From: Sphingomonas hengshuiensis
GTDB taxonomy: Bacteria; Pseudomonadota; Alphaproteobacteria; Sphingomonadales; Sphingomonadaceae
Length of the DNA stretch: 64,000 bases
Assembly (NCBI GenBank): GCA_003240755.1
Contig: QFNF01000004.1
Location: forward strand, 1 to 64,000
Reading direction: 5' to 3'
Positions within the stretch are counted from its first letter, which is position 1; the number at the start of each line of letters is the position of its first letter. A model generated the notes under the pieces. The model did not search any database, was not told the DNA's origin, and worked only from the letters and a program-made list of their open reading frames with translations. The position numbers were made by a program, and so were the translations under genes. Shown here in pieces: positions 7,979 to 17,583 of this stretch.

Positions 7979-9478
7979 TCAGAAGCGGAAGCTGATCCAG
8001 CCGGCGAGGAAGTCCGAGCTCTTGTAGTTCGCGTCGGTCAGCGCCGGCCCCGCGATCAGATGCTCGTAGCGCGCGGTGATGCTGACCCGCGGGCTGATGG
8101 TATAGATCGCCTGCAACCGGATCGTGTCGGCGATCTTGCGCGCATTGCCGAGCTGCGTCCCGGCGAACGCCTGGCCATTGGCGCGATAGACCGCGTCGTT
8201 CGGATTGTCGCGCCACGACAACTGATATTCGGTCGCGAGGCGCAGCTTCGCCATCGGCTGGAACGTCGCGCTGGGGGCAAAGGCGATCAGGTTCGTCGGC
8301 GTCGCATAGAGCTGGTAGCTGTAATAGATGTTGTTGCCGAACGGCGCCAGCGAGTTGCGCAGCGTGCCGTCGCCATAGGCACCCCCGCCGCTGGCATAGT
8401 CGAAGTGGAAGCCGACGCGCGGCGCGCTTCTCGACTTGCCGACCCGATAGGTCTGCTGGAGCAGGACCAGCCATGCCGAGATCGGCCGGTTGTCGAACTC
8501 GCCGCCCTGATAGTTCACCGTCCAGTCGAGATTGACCGGGCCGGCATCGCCATAGAGGTGCAGGCCGTAGAACTGGCGCACTTCCTCGGTCGTGCGGGTG
8601 CCCCATGTCGCGTTGCTGTTGCGCAGCCGCCAGAAGAACGGGTCGAAATACAGGTTCGACCCGCCCAGCAGCGTCTTGGGCAGCACGGTGCCGACCGTAG
8701 CGCCCGAGAAGCGGCGATTGTCGTCGATGATGTCGTCGCCGATACCGCCGACCCCCAGCCGCGTCGTCTTGAAATCGAACACGTCGCCGCGCAGCGCCTT
8801 GCCCTTCGCCCAGGCGCGCACCCCGTTATAGACGAAGAAGATCGTGTTGTTGTCGCGCGGCACGACCATCAGGTTGGGGCCGTCGGCAAAGGTCTGTCGC
8901 CCGTAGCGCACGCCGAGGTCGACGCCGCCGACCGTTCCGGTCACGTCGGCGAAGCTCTGCTGCACCACCAGGTCGTTGTGCAGCAATCCGGTCTTCACCC
9001 CTAGGTTGCGGCCCGACATGCCGGCATGCGCCAGTTCGCCATAGAGGCGGACATGGTCGCCCAGATGCAGGTCGGCACCGCCGACGATGCGGTTGATGTC
9101 CTGGCGCTGCGCCTCGCGGTCGCGCAGATTGGGGTTGGTGGTCAGGTTGACGCGGTAGCGGAACTCGCCCGACAGCGTCAGATAGACGTCGTCGCCGCCG
9201 ATCGGGATGTATTTCAGCCGGTCGAGGATATCGTCGCGCTTCCTGGGATCGCGATACTTCGTCCAGTCCTCGGCCCAGCGCGACTGGTTGTAGCCGCCGG
9301 CGGTGACGCCGTCGCCGTCGCCGGCGGAGGGATAATCCTGTGCCACGGGACTGGAATTGCCGCGATCGGCGAGCTGAGCGGCGGCGGCGGCGGCGGGTTC
9401 AATGGCGAACGCCGCGGCGGGGGCGATCGCCGATGCGACCAGCGGAGTGGCGGCGCAAAGCCGCAGGAGGGACTTCAT
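7979..9478 (-). CDS. Outer-membrane porin of the alginate-export (AlgE-like) family
   Basis: The 499-residue product has a signal peptide (MKSLLRLCAATPLVASAIAPAAAFA), a short linker and a long beta-barrel pattern with alternating aromatic and charged residues, ending in F (GWISFRF), as expected for an outer-membrane protein. Features such as YLTLSGEFRYRV, RLYGELAHAG and VRYGRQTFADGPNLMVVPRDN match the alginate export family, many members of which are general substrate porins and unrelated to alginate. Its place between dctA and the malic enzyme gene suggests a channel for organic acids; that substrate is inferred. A GAAGGT ribosome site precedes 9478. Confidence 0.75.
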   Translation of the reverse strand: MKSLLRLCAATPLVASAIAPAAAFAIEPAAAAAAQLADRGNSSPVAQDYPSAGDGDGVTAGGYNQSRWAEDWTKYRDPRKRDDILDRLKYIPIGGDDVYLTLSGEFRYRVNLTTNPNLRDREAQRQDINRIVGGADLHLGDHVRLYGELAHAGMSGRNLGVKTGLLHNDLVVQQSFADVTGTVGGVDLGVRYGRQTFADGPNLMVVPRDNNTIFFVYNGVRAWAKGKALRGDVFDFKTTRLGVGGIGDDIIDDNRRFSGATVGTVLPKTLLGGSNLYFDPFFWRLRNSNATWGTRTTEEVRQFYGLHLYGDAGPVNLDWTVNYQGGEFDNRPISAWLVLLQQTYRVGKSRSAPRVGFHFDYASGGGAYGDGTLRNSLAPFGNNIYYSYQLYATPTNLIAFAPSATFQPMAKLRLATEYQLSWRDNPNDAVYRANGQAFAGTQLGNARKIADTIRLQAIYTISPRVSITARYEHLIAGPALTDANYKSSDFLAGWISFRF

Positions 9479-9517
9479 CTCGGCATACCTTCGTTCACCC
9501 CGCGGGGCGATGTCGAC

Positions 9518-9546
9518 GGACCGGTCCGCCTGAAACGGACCGGTCC
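9518..9546 (-). terminator. Perfect 11-base hairpin between dctA and the porin gene
   Basis: GGACCGGTCCG at 9518-9528 and CGGACCGGTCC at 9536-9546 form a perfect stem with a 7-base loop. Each arm also contains the self-palindrome GGACCGGTCC, so the element is both a direct and an inverted repeat. It lies directly downstream of dctA on the minus strand. There is no T run, so it may be an mRNA-stabilising or attenuating structure. Confidence 0.5.
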
Positions 9547-9555
9547 TGTTGGACG

Positions 9556-10896
9556 TCATTCGGCGGCGACCGCGCCTTCGGGCATTTCCTCGACGCGCAC
9601 GCTGCGACCGGTCAATGCCGCGTCGAACTGCTGCTTGTCGAGCTTGCCTTCCCATTTTGCGACGACGACGGTCGCCACCGCGTTGCCGATGAAGTTGGTC
9701 AGGCTGCGGCATTCGCTCATGAACCGGTCGACGCCGAGGATCAGCGCCATGCCCGCGACCGGCACGGTGGGGACGATCGACAGCGTGGCGGCCAGCGTGA
9801 TGAAGCCCGCGCCGGTGACGCCCGCCGCGCCCTTCGACGACAGCATGGCGACCGCGAGCAGCAGGATCTGCTGGCCGATCGACAGGTCGACGTTGCACGC
9901 CTGCGCGATGAACAGCGCCGCCATGGTCATGTAGATGTTGGTGCCGTCGAGGTTGAACGAATAGCCGGTCGGCACGACCAGCCCGACGATCGACTTGGGA
10001 ATGCCCGCGCGCTCCATCTTCTCGATCAGCGAGGGCAGCGCGCTTTCCGACGACGAGGTGCCCAGCACCAGCAGCAGTTCGGCCTTGAGGTACGAGATCA
10101 GCCTGAAGATCGAAAAGCCGCAGAAGCGCGCGACGAGGCCGAGGACCACGGTGACGAACAGGAAGGCGGTGAAATAGAAGGTGCCGACCAGCCAGGCGAG
10201 GTTGGCGAGCGTGCCGATGCCGTATTTGCCGATGGTGAAGGCCATCGCGCCGAACGCGCCGATCGGTGCCGCCTTCATGACGATCGCCACGACCTTGAAG
10301 AAGGCGATCGAGATGTCGTTCAGCGCGTCGAGCACGCGTTCGCCCCGGGCGCCGATCATGGCAAGGCCGATGCCGAACAGGATCGCGACGAACAGGGTCT
10401 GGAGGATGTTCCCCTGTGTCAGCGCCGAGATGAACGTGTCGGGGATGATGCCGAGCAGGAATCCCTCGATCGACGATTCATGCGCCTTGGCGGCATATTC
10501 CGTCACCTTCGACGAATCGAGCGTCGCCGGGTCGATATTCAGCCCCGCGCCCGGCCGGACGACGTTGCCGACGATCATGCCGACGATCAGCGCCAGCGTG
10601 GAGAAGGTGAGGAAATAGGCGAACGCCTTGCCCGCCACGCGGCCGACGCTGGCCAGGTCGCGCATGCCGGCGATCCCGGTGACGATCGTCAGGAAGATGA
10701 CCGGCGCGATAATCATCTTCACCAGCTTGATGAAGGCATCGCCGATCGGCTTCATGCTCTCGCCGAGCGCCGGGTAGAAATGCCCGAGCAGGACGCCGGC
10801 GACGATCGCGATCAGGACCTGGACGTACAGATGCCGGTACCATGGCTTGGCGGCCGGGGGGACGGGCGGGTGGGCGGCGTCGGTTGCCAGTATCAT
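9556..10896 (-). CDS. dctA: C4-dicarboxylate:cation symporter DctA
   Basis: The 446-residue polytopic inner-membrane protein belongs to the dicarboxylate/amino acid:cation symporter (DAACS) family. It shows [27 protein letters not shown] near the N-terminus, the serine-rich re-entrant [39 protein letters not shown] and [19 protein letters not shown]. It imports succinate, fumarate and malate with protons. Start 10896 is chosen because AAAGG lies 8 bases upstream; the upstream in-frame ATG has its ribosome site too close. The divergent dctB-dctD genes and two shared palindromes point to regulation by that pair. No sigma-54 -24/-12 element was found in its upstream region. Confidence 0.95.
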   Translation of the reverse strand: MILATDAAHPPVPPAAKPWYRHLYVQVLIAIVAGVLLGHFYPALGESMKPIGDAFIKLVKMIIAPVIFLTIVTGIAGMRDLASVGRVAGKAFAYFLTFSTLALIVGMIVGNVVRPGAGLNIDPATLDSSKVTEYAAKAHESSIEGFLLGIIPDTFISALTQGNILQTLFVAILFGIGLAMIGARGERVLDALNDISIAFFKVVAIVMKAAPIGAFGAMAFTIGKYGIGTLANLAWLVGTFYFTAFLFVTVVLGLVARFCGFSIFRLISYLKAELLLVLGTSSSESALPSLIEKMERAGIPKSIVGLVVPTGYSFNLDGTNIYMTMAALFIAQACNVDLSIGQQILLLAVAMLSSKGAAGVTGAGFITLAATLSIVPTVPVAGMALILGVDRFMSECRSLTNFIGNAVATVVVAKWEGKLDKQQFDAALTGRSVRVEEMPEGAVAAE

Positions 10897-11055
10897 GCTG
10901 CGGCCTTTCATCCTCTATGGGCGTCCGGCCGGCTCTGGTGGGCGGTCGACGCGTCCCATCCGGTTTACCGCGCTGCATCCCTGCTTGTCGTGTTTGCAAC
11001 GACGGAAAAATAGTCGTTCTATAACAGATGGATAGCTTTCATCACCGATCGAAGT

Positions 11056-11105
11056 TGCGCATATTTCTGCGCAGCGTCGATCGATGTTGTGCAAATTGTT
11101 GCACA
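11056..11105. promoter_or_regulatory. Tandem palindromic operators between dctA and dctB
   Basis: Two 18-base sites share the form TGYGCA-N6-TGCRCA. One is TGCGCA-TATTTC-TGCGCA at 11056-11073 and the other is TGTGCA-AATTGT-TGCACA at 11088-11105. Their centres are 32 bases apart, about three helical turns, so a dimeric regulator could bind both on one face. Rhizobial dctA genes have tandem DctD sites of comparable dyad form, so DctD is the obvious candidate. The second site runs into the earliest likely dctB ATG. Confidence 0.6.
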
Positions 11106-12850
11106 TGACGGCGCGGCGGCATATCCTCCCGGCGATGCGCACCATGAAGCGAGCGACGCTCGTCCGGATACTGGCGGCGGTGCTGTTGAGCGTCGCGATG
11201 GCCCTGCTCGTCGGCGGGATCGCCGAACGCCGCGCGCGGGCCGATCTGGTCGAGGGGATGACCGCCGATGCGCGGTTGCGACAGGTGCTGCTGGCCAGCG
11301 AGATCGCGCGCTTCCGCCTGCTGCCCCTCGCGCTGGCCGACGATCGCGACGTCGTGGGCGCGGTCCGCAGCGGGCGCACCGTGGCCCATCGGCTCGACAT
11401 CAAGCTGGCGTCGCTGGCCCAGGCGACCGGCGCGTCGGTGATCTACGTCATCGGGCGCGACGGCCGCGCGATCGCGGCGAGCAACTGGCAGGACCGGCAG
11501 AGCTTCGTCGGCAGCGACTATGGTTTCCGTCGCTATTACCGCGAGGCGATGCAGGACGGCGCCGCGACCCAGTTCGCGCTCGGCACCGTCAGCCATCGTC
11601 CCGGCCTGTATCTCAGCCGCCGGACCGCCGATGGCGGGGTGGTCGTCGTCAAGCTGGAGTTCGACCGGATCGAGCGTGAATGGCGTGCGGCCGGCGGCAT
11701 CACCTTCGTCACCGACCGCAGCGGCGTGATCCTGATCTCCAGCCGGCCCGAATGGCGTTTCGCCATCACCCGTCCGATCGGCGTGCGCCAGGCGGCGGCG
11801 GTCCGCACCGACAGCGGCGTCGGCGCGCTCCGGCCGCAGCCGTTCGCGCTCGACGGGGCCACGCTGCGCCTGCCGGGGCGGCGGGCGGCGCTGCACGACG
11901 TGGCCACCGATACCGACGAGGGTGGCTGGCGCGTCCATCTGGCCATGCCGATCCAGCCGACCATCAACGGGGTGGTGCGCGGCAGCGCGCTGGCCGCCGC
12001 GCTGGTCACGCTGGCGTTGATCGCGCTGGCATGGGGGGCGCGCGAACGGTCGCGGCGTCGCGCGCTGCGCACGAGCGAGCTGGAGGCCGCCGTCGCCGAT
12101 CGAACCCGCGCGCTGCGCACCGAGATCGAGGAGCGGATCGCGGCGGAAACCCGCGCCGCCGAACTGCGCGAGGGGTTGCGACAGGCCAACCGCCTCGCCG
12201 CGCTGGGACAGATCACCGCCAGCGTCGCGCACGAGACTGCGCAGCCGGTGGCGGCGATCCGCAACTATGTCACCACGGCGCGGCAATTGCTGGCGCGCGG
12301 CGAGGCCCGTGCGGTCGACGACAATCTGGGGGCGATCGCCCGGCTGACCGATCGCATCGGGCTGGTCACTGCCGAACTGCGCGGCTTTGCGCGCAAGGGC
12401 AGCGGGACGATCGGCCCGGTCGTGCTGGCCGAGGTGGTCGAAGGCGCGCGGCTGATCCTGAAGGAACGGCTGTCGGCGGTCGCCTTCGCCGTGCCCGATA
12501 TCCCGCCCGACCTGATCGTCGTCGCCGGGCGGGTGCGGCTGGAACAGGTGCTGGTGAACCTGCTGCAGAACGCGATCGAGGCGCTGGCCGGACGGCCCGA
12601 TCCGCGGATAGCGATCGAACTGGACGTGCGCGACACCATGGTTTCGCTGATCGTCGTCGACAATGGTCCGGGTGTCGATCCCGCCGTCGCCGGGCGGATG
12701 TTCACCCCGTTCGTGACCAGCCGGCCGAACGGGCTGGGGCTGGGACTGGTGATCGCGCAGGACATCATGACCGATCTGGGCGGCGCGTTGCGGCTGCTGC
12801 CGTCGACGTCGGGCGCGCGGTTCGAAGCGACGCTGCGGCGTGTGCCATGA
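11105..12850 (+). CDS. dctB: C4-dicarboxylate sensor histidine kinase DctB
   Basis: The 581-residue membrane sensor kinase has a first transmembrane helix near residues 20-35, a periplasmic double-PDC/Cache-type sensor (ASVIYVIGRDGRAIAASNW, GSDYGFRRYYREAM, ITFVTDRSGVILISS), a second helix (ALAAALVTLALIALAWG), a coiled linker, the phospho-acceptor box VAHETAQPVAAIRNY near residue 375 and an HATPase domain (LVNLLQNAIEAL, DNGPGVDP, GLGLGLVIAQDI). It should phosphorylate DctD when C4-dicarboxylates are present. The usual AHEINQP box reads AHETAQP here. The start is uncertain among 11105, 11135 and 11144; none has a clear ribosome site. It overlaps dctD by ATGA. Confidence 0.88.
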   Translation: MTARRHILPAMRTMKRATLVRILAAVLLSVAMALLVGGIAERRARADLVEGMTADARLRQVLLASEIARFRLLPLALADDRDVVGAVRSGRTVAHRLDIKLASLAQATGASVIYVIGRDGRAIAASNWQDRQSFVGSDYGFRRYYREAMQDGAATQFALGTVSHRPGLYLSRRTADGGVVVVKLEFDRIEREWRAAGGITFVTDRSGVILISSRPEWRFAITRPIGVRQAAAVRTDSGVGALRPQPFALDGATLRLPGRRAALHDVATDTDEGGWRVHLAMPIQPTINGVVRGSALAAALVTLALIALAWGARERSRRRALRTSELEAAVADRTRALRTEIEERIAAETRAAELREGLRQANRLAALGQITASVAHETAQPVAAIRNYVTTARQLLARGEARAVDDNLGAIARLTDRIGLVTAELRGFARKGSGTIGPVVLAEVVEGARLILKERLSAVAFAVPDIPPDLIVVAGRVRLEQVLVNLLQNAIEALAGRPDPRIAIELDVRDTMVSLIVVDNGPGVDPAVAGRMFTPFVTSRPNGLGLGLVIAQDIMTDLGGALRLLPSTSGARFEATLRRVP

Positions 12851-14154
12851 CCGCGCCGGTACGCACCGGACGGGTCGCGCTGGTCGAGGATGACGACGAC
12901 CTGCGCGTGTCGACCACGCAACTGCTGACGCTGGCCGGGTTCGACGTCGTCGCCTTTCCCGCCGCGCCGCCCGCGTTGCTGGCGATCGACGCCGATTTCG
13001 ACGGCATCGTCGTCACCGATGTGCGCATGCCGCAGATGTCGGGGATCGAGCTGTTCCGGACGCTGCGCGAACGCGACCCGACCTTGCCCGTGGTACTGGT
13101 GACGGGCCATGCCGATGTCGAGACGGCGGTCGAGACGATCAAGGCGGGGGCATGGGACTTCCTGTCCAAGCCGTTCGATCCCGATGCGCTGATCGCCGCC
13201 GCCACGCGCGCGATGGCCGCGCGGACGCTGGCGCTGGAAAACCGGCGGCTGCGCACCGAGGCGGCGGGGGGCGGGGCGGTGGCGCTGGTCGGGCGGTCGC
13301 CGGCGATCGCCCGGCTGCGCGACATGATCCCGGTGCTGGCCGATACCGATATCGACCTGCTGATCGAGGGGGAGACGGGCACCGGCAAGGAATTGCTGGC
13401 ACGCGCGATCCACCGCGCCGGGCGCCGGGCGCGGCATCGCTTCGTATCGGTCGCCTGCGGGGCGCTGCCGGGGCAGGCGATCGAGGACGAACTGTTCGCG
13501 GTCGTGGGCGACCGCGGCATCGCCGGGGCGCAACGCGGCACGCTGTTCCTCGACGATATCGACCAGGCGTCGCGCGGGCTGCAGGGCCGGCTGACGCAGG
13601 TGATCGAGGATCGCGCGCTGCGGGGGCCGCGCGATGTCGTGCCGATCGACGTGCGCGTCATCGCAACGGCAGCGGAAGAGGCGCAGCGCGTGCCGGACGC
13701 GATCGCGCCGGGGCTGTTCTACCGGTTGGCGGCCGTGCGGCTGCGCATGCCGCCGCTGCGCGAACGGCGCGAGGATGTGCCGTTGCTGTTCGCGCATCTG
13801 GTCGACCTGTCGGCCGCGCGGCTGCGGCGGGCGGTACCGCCGCTGACCCACGCCGCGCGCGACATGCTGGCGCAGCACGACTGGCCGGGAAATGTGCGCG
13901 AACTGGCGCACTTCGCCGACCGGTTCGTGCTGGGACTGGACGGCGGGGCCGAGGCGGGGCGGGGCAGCGACGCCTCCCGACCCCTGCCCGAACGGATTGC
14001 CGCGTTCGAACGCGAGGCGATCCTGTCGGCGATCGCGGCGACGGGCGGCGAGATCGGCGCGGCGATCGAACGGCTCGGCATCCCGCGCAAGACCTTCTAC
14101 TACAAGGTGCAGCGCCTCGGCATCGATCTCAGGATGCTGCGCGGGCAGGGCTGA
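12847..14154 (+). CDS. dctD: DctD-family response regulator lacking the GAFTGA sigma-54 loop
   Basis: The 435-residue product has a receiver domain with phospho-acceptor Asp near residue 57 (VVTDVRMPQMSG), an AAA+ domain with Walker A GETGTGKE near residue 173 and Walker B-like GTLFLDDID, an arginine-rich second half (PPLRERREDVPLL) and a C-terminal Fis-type helix-turn-helix (GGEIGAAIERLGIPRKTFYYKVQRLGI). The stretch that normally carries GAFTGA is shortened: ELFAVVGDRGIAGAQRGTLF stands where about 18 more residues, including the sigma-54-contacting loop, usually occur. It therefore probably does not activate sigma-54 promoters in the standard way. It is the partner of DctB. Confidence 0.88.
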   Translation: MTAPVRTGRVALVEDDDDLRVSTTQLLTLAGFDVVAFPAAPPALLAIDADFDGIVVTDVRMPQMSGIELFRTLRERDPTLPVVLVTGHADVETAVETIKAGAWDFLSKPFDPDALIAAATRAMAARTLALENRRLRTEAAGGGAVALVGRSPAIARLRDMIPVLADTDIDLLIEGETGTGKELLARAIHRAGRRARHRFVSVACGALPGQAIEDELFAVVGDRGIAGAQRGTLFLDDIDQASRGLQGRLTQVIEDRALRGPRDVVPIDVRVIATAAEEAQRVPDAIAPGLFYRLAAVRLRMPPLRERREDVPLLFAHLVDLSAARLRRAVPPLTHAARDMLAQHDWPGNVRELAHFADRFVLGLDGGAEAGRGSDASRPLPERIAAFEREAILSAIAATGGEIGAAIERLGIPRKTFYYKVQRLGIDLRMLRGQG

Positions 14155-14158
14155 CCGG

Positions 14159-15931
14159 CTACCGGCCCAGTATCTGGGCGATGGCCGCGTGGAGCTGATC
14201 GGCGGTAAAGGGTTTGGTCAGCACGGGCACGCCGACCGGCGTATCGCCGATCTCGGCAAAGCCGGTAATCAGCAGCACCGGCGTACCGGGGCAGCAGGCC
14301 TCGACCCGGGCCGCGACCTCGATCCCCGACAGCACGGGCATCGCATAGTCGGTCAGCACCATGTCGAACCGTTCGCCGCTCTCCAGCAGTTCGACCGCGC
14401 CGGTGGCGGAATCCTGCACGACGACGTCATGCCCCTCGGCCTCGAGCTGGGCGGCGATGACCGCGCGCACCTCGGCATCGTCCTCGACCAGCAGCAGCCG
14501 GCGGGGGCGCGTCGGTCCGTCCTGTTGCGCGGGGGGCGCGGCCGGACGCTCCTCGCAGCGGGGCAGCCACAGATGGATGCTGGTGCCGCGTCCGACCTCG
14601 CTGTCGATCGTGACGTCGCCGCCCGCCGCGCGCGCCATCGCCCGCACCATCGGCAGGCCCAGCCCGGTGCCGGCACCCTGCGCCTTGGTGGTGAAGAACG
14701 GTTCGAACACCCGCTCGCGCACCGCGCGGTCGATTCCGGTGCCGGTGTCGCTGACCGAAATGCGCACGAACGGTCCCGCGAAACCGGGCAGCTCCGCCGC
14801 CACCTCGTCGATGTTGGCGGTGCCGATCCGCACCGTGCCATCCCCGTCCATCGCATCGCGCGCATTGATCGCCAGGTTGAGCATCGCCAGCTCAAACTGC
14901 CCCACATCCGTCCGCACCACCCATGCCGGATCGGCAAAGTCGTAAGCGACGCGGATACGCCCGGCGGCGGTCCGGACGATCAACTCCTCGATCGAGCGGA
15001 TGGCGTCGTCCGGGCGGAAGATTTCGGCGGCCAGATCGCGCTGGCGGCTGAAGCTGAGCAGCCGTCGCGTGATCGCACTGCCCCGGCCTGCCGCCTCGTT
15101 CGCCGCGCCGAGATAGCGCCGGAGCCGTTCGCGGTCGTCGATCCGCCGTTCGGCCAGTTCGAGATTGCCGATGATCGCCGCCAGAAGGTTGTTGAAGTCG
15201 TGCGCGATCCCGCCCGAGAGGGTGCCGAGTGCTTCCAGCTTTTCCGACTGGTGCAACCGCCGCTCGGCCAGACGTCGATCCGTATCGTCGCGTTCGATCT
15301 TCAGCAGGTAGCGATGGCCGCCGATCCGGAAGGGAATGCGGCGGATGTGGGTCCAGCGGTCGCCCGCAGGCAGGGGCTCGTGACGATCCTCCGCGTCGAG
15401 CGCATCGTTCGCGACGGCGATCAGATCACGCGGATCGACCGGGGCCGCCGCGTCGCCGCGCAGGACGCGGCCCTGGTCGTCGAGGATCGTGACGACGTCG
15501 CCGGACTGTTCCGCCAACCCGCGAAACGCGGCGCGTTCGAACGCCAGCGCCTGTCGCAGCGCGAAGCGGTCGGCCGCGGTGGCGATCATCGCCTGCAGCG
15601 ACTCCGCATCCCACGGCTTGTTCGCGTAACCGCCGATCGCGCCGTCGTTGAGCGCCGCCACCACCGCCGACAGATCGGCATAGCCGGTCAGCAGGATCGC
15701 CTCCGCATCGGTCATCGCGCGCGCGCGGGTCAGGAACTGGCTGCCGGTCAGTTCGGGCATCCGCTGATCCGACACGATGACGGCGATATCAGGGTGGTCC
15801 CGCACGATCTCCAGTGCCTCGACCGGCGATGCGGTCGACAGGATACGATACCGGTCCTCGAGCAGATCGCTCAACGCGACGAGGATTTCCGGCTCGTCAT
15901 CGACCAGCAGCAACAGGGGGTGGGGGGGCAT
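14159..15931 (-). CDS. Hybrid histidine kinase, REC-PAS-like-HisKA-HATPase-REC
   Basis: The 590-residue cytosolic kinase starts with a receiver domain (LLLVDDEPEILVALSDLL, VIVSDQRMPELTG, LLTGYAD). A PAS-like segment follows near residues 130-225. Then come an H box GGIAHDFNNLLAAIIGNLE near residue 242, an HATPase domain ([44 protein letters not shown]) and a C-terminal receiver (LLLVEDDAEVRAVIAAQLE, VLTDYAMPVLSGIEV). No transmembrane helix is seen. Its ATG shares one base with the TAA of the preceding kinase gene (TAATG), so it is coupled to the chemosensory operon. Its N-terminal receiver is a plausible target of the CheA-type kinase. It ends 4 bases from convergent dctD. Confidence 0.85.
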   Translation of the reverse strand: MPPHPLLLLVDDEPEILVALSDLLEDRYRILSTASPVEALEIVRDHPDIAVIVSDQRMPELTGSQFLTRARAMTDAEAILLTGYADLSAVVAALNDGAIGGYANKPWDAESLQAMIATAADRFALRQALAFERAAFRGLAEQSGDVVTILDDQGRVLRGDAAAPVDPRDLIAVANDALDAEDRHEPLPAGDRWTHIRRIPFRIGGHRYLLKIERDDTDRRLAERRLHQSEKLEALGTLSGGIAHDFNNLLAAIIGNLELAERRIDDRERLRRYLGAANEAAGRGSAITRRLLSFSRQRDLAAEIFRPDDAIRSIEELIVRTAAGRIRVAYDFADPAWVVRTDVGQFELAMLNLAINARDAMDGDGTVRIGTANIDEVAAELPGFAGPFVRISVSDTGTGIDRAVRERVFEPFFTTKAQGAGTGLGLPMVRAMARAAGGDVTIDSEVGRGTSIHLWLPRCEERPAAPPAQQDGPTRPRRLLLVEDDAEVRAVIAAQLEAEGHDVVVQDSATGAVELLESGERFDMVLTDYAMPVLSGIEVAARVEACCPGTPVLLITGFAEIGDTPVGVPVLTKPFTADQLHAAIAQILGR

Positions 15932-17583
15932 TAGGGGTGTTCCGGGATGCGGATGTTGAACGAGGCGCCGCCGCGATCGGCGCGGGTGATGGCGATGGTA
16001 CCACCGTGCGAGCGCACCACGCCATAGGCGATGGCGAGGCCGAGGCCGGTGCCGGCGCCGACGTCCTTGGTCGTGAAGAAGGGTTCGAACACCCGTTCGC
16101 GGCGGTCGTCCGGGATGCCGGGGCCGTTGTCGTCGATGCGGATCAGGAACTGGCCATCCTCGATCGCGGTCAGGATCGCGATCTCCCCGGCCTGCGGATC
16201 GACCGCGTCGGCGGCGTTGGCGACGATGTTCATCACCACCTGGTTCACCAGCGCCCCCGAACATTCGAGCATCCGGACCGGGCCATAGTCGCGCACGACC
16301 CGCACCGTCCCCAGTCGGGGCGCGAGCAGCGTCAGCACCGCGTCGATCGCGTCGGGAATGTCGATCCGCGACACTTCCCCATCATCGAGGCGCGAGAAGC
16401 GGCGCAGCTTCACCACCAGTTCCTGGATACGGGCAAGCCCCGACCGGATCGATTGCAACCGGTCCGACGCCTTGGCCAGCATCAGCGCGCGGGTCGCATC
16501 GTCGCCGTCGCGCGCACCGGCCACGGCGCGCTCGACGGTCGCCTGATGCGCGAGGATGAAGGCGAGCGGATTGTTGATTTCGTGCGCGATGCCCGCGACC
16601 AGTTCGCCCAGCGACGCCATCTTGGCCGATTGCACCAGTTGCGCCTGCGTTTCGCGCAGCAGGGCGTTGGCCCCAGCAAGTTCGGCATTGGCCTGTGCCA
16701 GCCGCTCGGCCGAATCGGCCTCGGCGCGCGCCTGTGCCAGCGCGATCGCCTGCGCGCGTTCGCGGGCGATGCCGGCGGCCTCCTCGTCGCGCGCCAGCTT
16801 GCGCCGGACGATCGCACGGATGCGGACCAGCAGCATGTCGCCATCGGCGCCGCGCGACACCACGTCGTCGGCACCGGCGGCAAGCCCCGCCAGCATCGTC
16901 GCGGGTGCGGCATCGTCGGTCAGCGCGACCAGCGCGACGCCGCTGGTGCGTTCGACCCGATGCGCGTCGAGCCGGGCGGTCCGGGTGAAGCGGTCCGTGC
17001 CGTCGCGTTCGACCACGAGGATGCCGTCGGCATCGTCATGGTCGATCGCATCGATCGCCACGGCGACGTCGCCGGCATGCTTCAACTGATAGCCATCGGC
17101 CGCAAGCTGCATCACGAGGTGTTCGGGATCGCCATCGGCCGGTTCGAGCAGCAGCAGCCGCGCCTGCCGCAACATCGGCGCCGGGCCGGCATCGACCGGC
17201 CGGGAACGCGACTGTCGCAGCAGCGCGCGGACCCGCGACACGATCAGTTCGCCGCCGCCGATCTTGGGCACATAGGCATTCGCGCCGCTGTCGAGGCCCT
17301 GCCGTTCGACATCGGACGCCGCATCGCCGGTCAGCATCAGGATCGGCAGCGTCCGCGTCGCCCCGGTCTGGCGCACGATCCGGACCAGTTCGTCGCCGTT
17401 CATGCCGGGCAGGCGGTAATCGACCACCAGCAGGTCGGGGCGGGCGTGATTGAGCGTTTCGAGCGCGGTTTCGGCATCGCGGGTACGATCGACACGCCAG
17501 CCGGCGCGTTCGAACATCCGGCGCAGTTGCAGTGCCTGGGTATCCGAATCCTCGACCAGCAGGATCGAAGCGCCCTCGTTCAC
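15931..17583 (-). CDS. Histidine kinase with two N-terminal receiver domains (CheS3-like architecture)
   Basis: The 550-residue cytosolic protein has a first receiver ([44 protein letters not shown]), a second and degenerate receiver ([28 protein letters not shown]) and a long coiled coil (about residues 255-320). Then come the H box [19 protein letters not shown] near residue 331 and an HATPase domain ([46 protein letters not shown]). The double-receiver kinase layout is the one described for CheS3 of the Rhodospirillum centenum Che3 pathway, where phosphate flows between CheA3 and CheS3. It begins with GTG overlapping the cheB stop (GTGA). The pathway role is inferred from architecture and operon position. 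Confidence 0.85.
   Translation of the reverse strand: MNEGASILLVEDSDTQALQLRRMFERAGWRVDRTRDAETALETLNHARPDLLVVDYRLPGMNGDELVRIVRQTGATRTLPILMLTGDAASDVERQGLDSGANAYVPKIGGGELIVSRVRALLRQSRSRPVDAGPAPMLRQARLLLLEPADGDPEHLVMQLAADGYQLKHAGDVAVAIDAIDHDDADGILVVERDGTDRFTRTARLDAHRVERTSGVALVALTDDAAPATMLAGLAAGADDVVSRGADGDMLLVRIRAIVRRKLARDEEAAGIARERAQAIALAQARAEADSAERLAQANAELAGANALLRETQAQLVQSAKMASLGELVAGIAHEINNPLAFILAHQATVERAVAGARDGDDATRALMLAKASDRLQSIRSGLARIQELVVKLRRFSRLDDGEVSRIDIPDAIDAVLTLLAPRLGTVRVVRDYGPVRMLECSGALVNQVVMNIVANAADAVDPQAGEIAILTAIEDGQFLIRIDDNGPGIPDDRRERVFEPFFTTKDVGAGTGLGLAIAYGVVRSHGGTIAITRADRGGASFNIRIPEHP

Noticed and set aside
10897..11104. Sigma-54 promoter for dctA
   Set aside because: Searched by eye for GG-N10-GC type -24/-12 elements on the minus strand; none with acceptable spacing was found.
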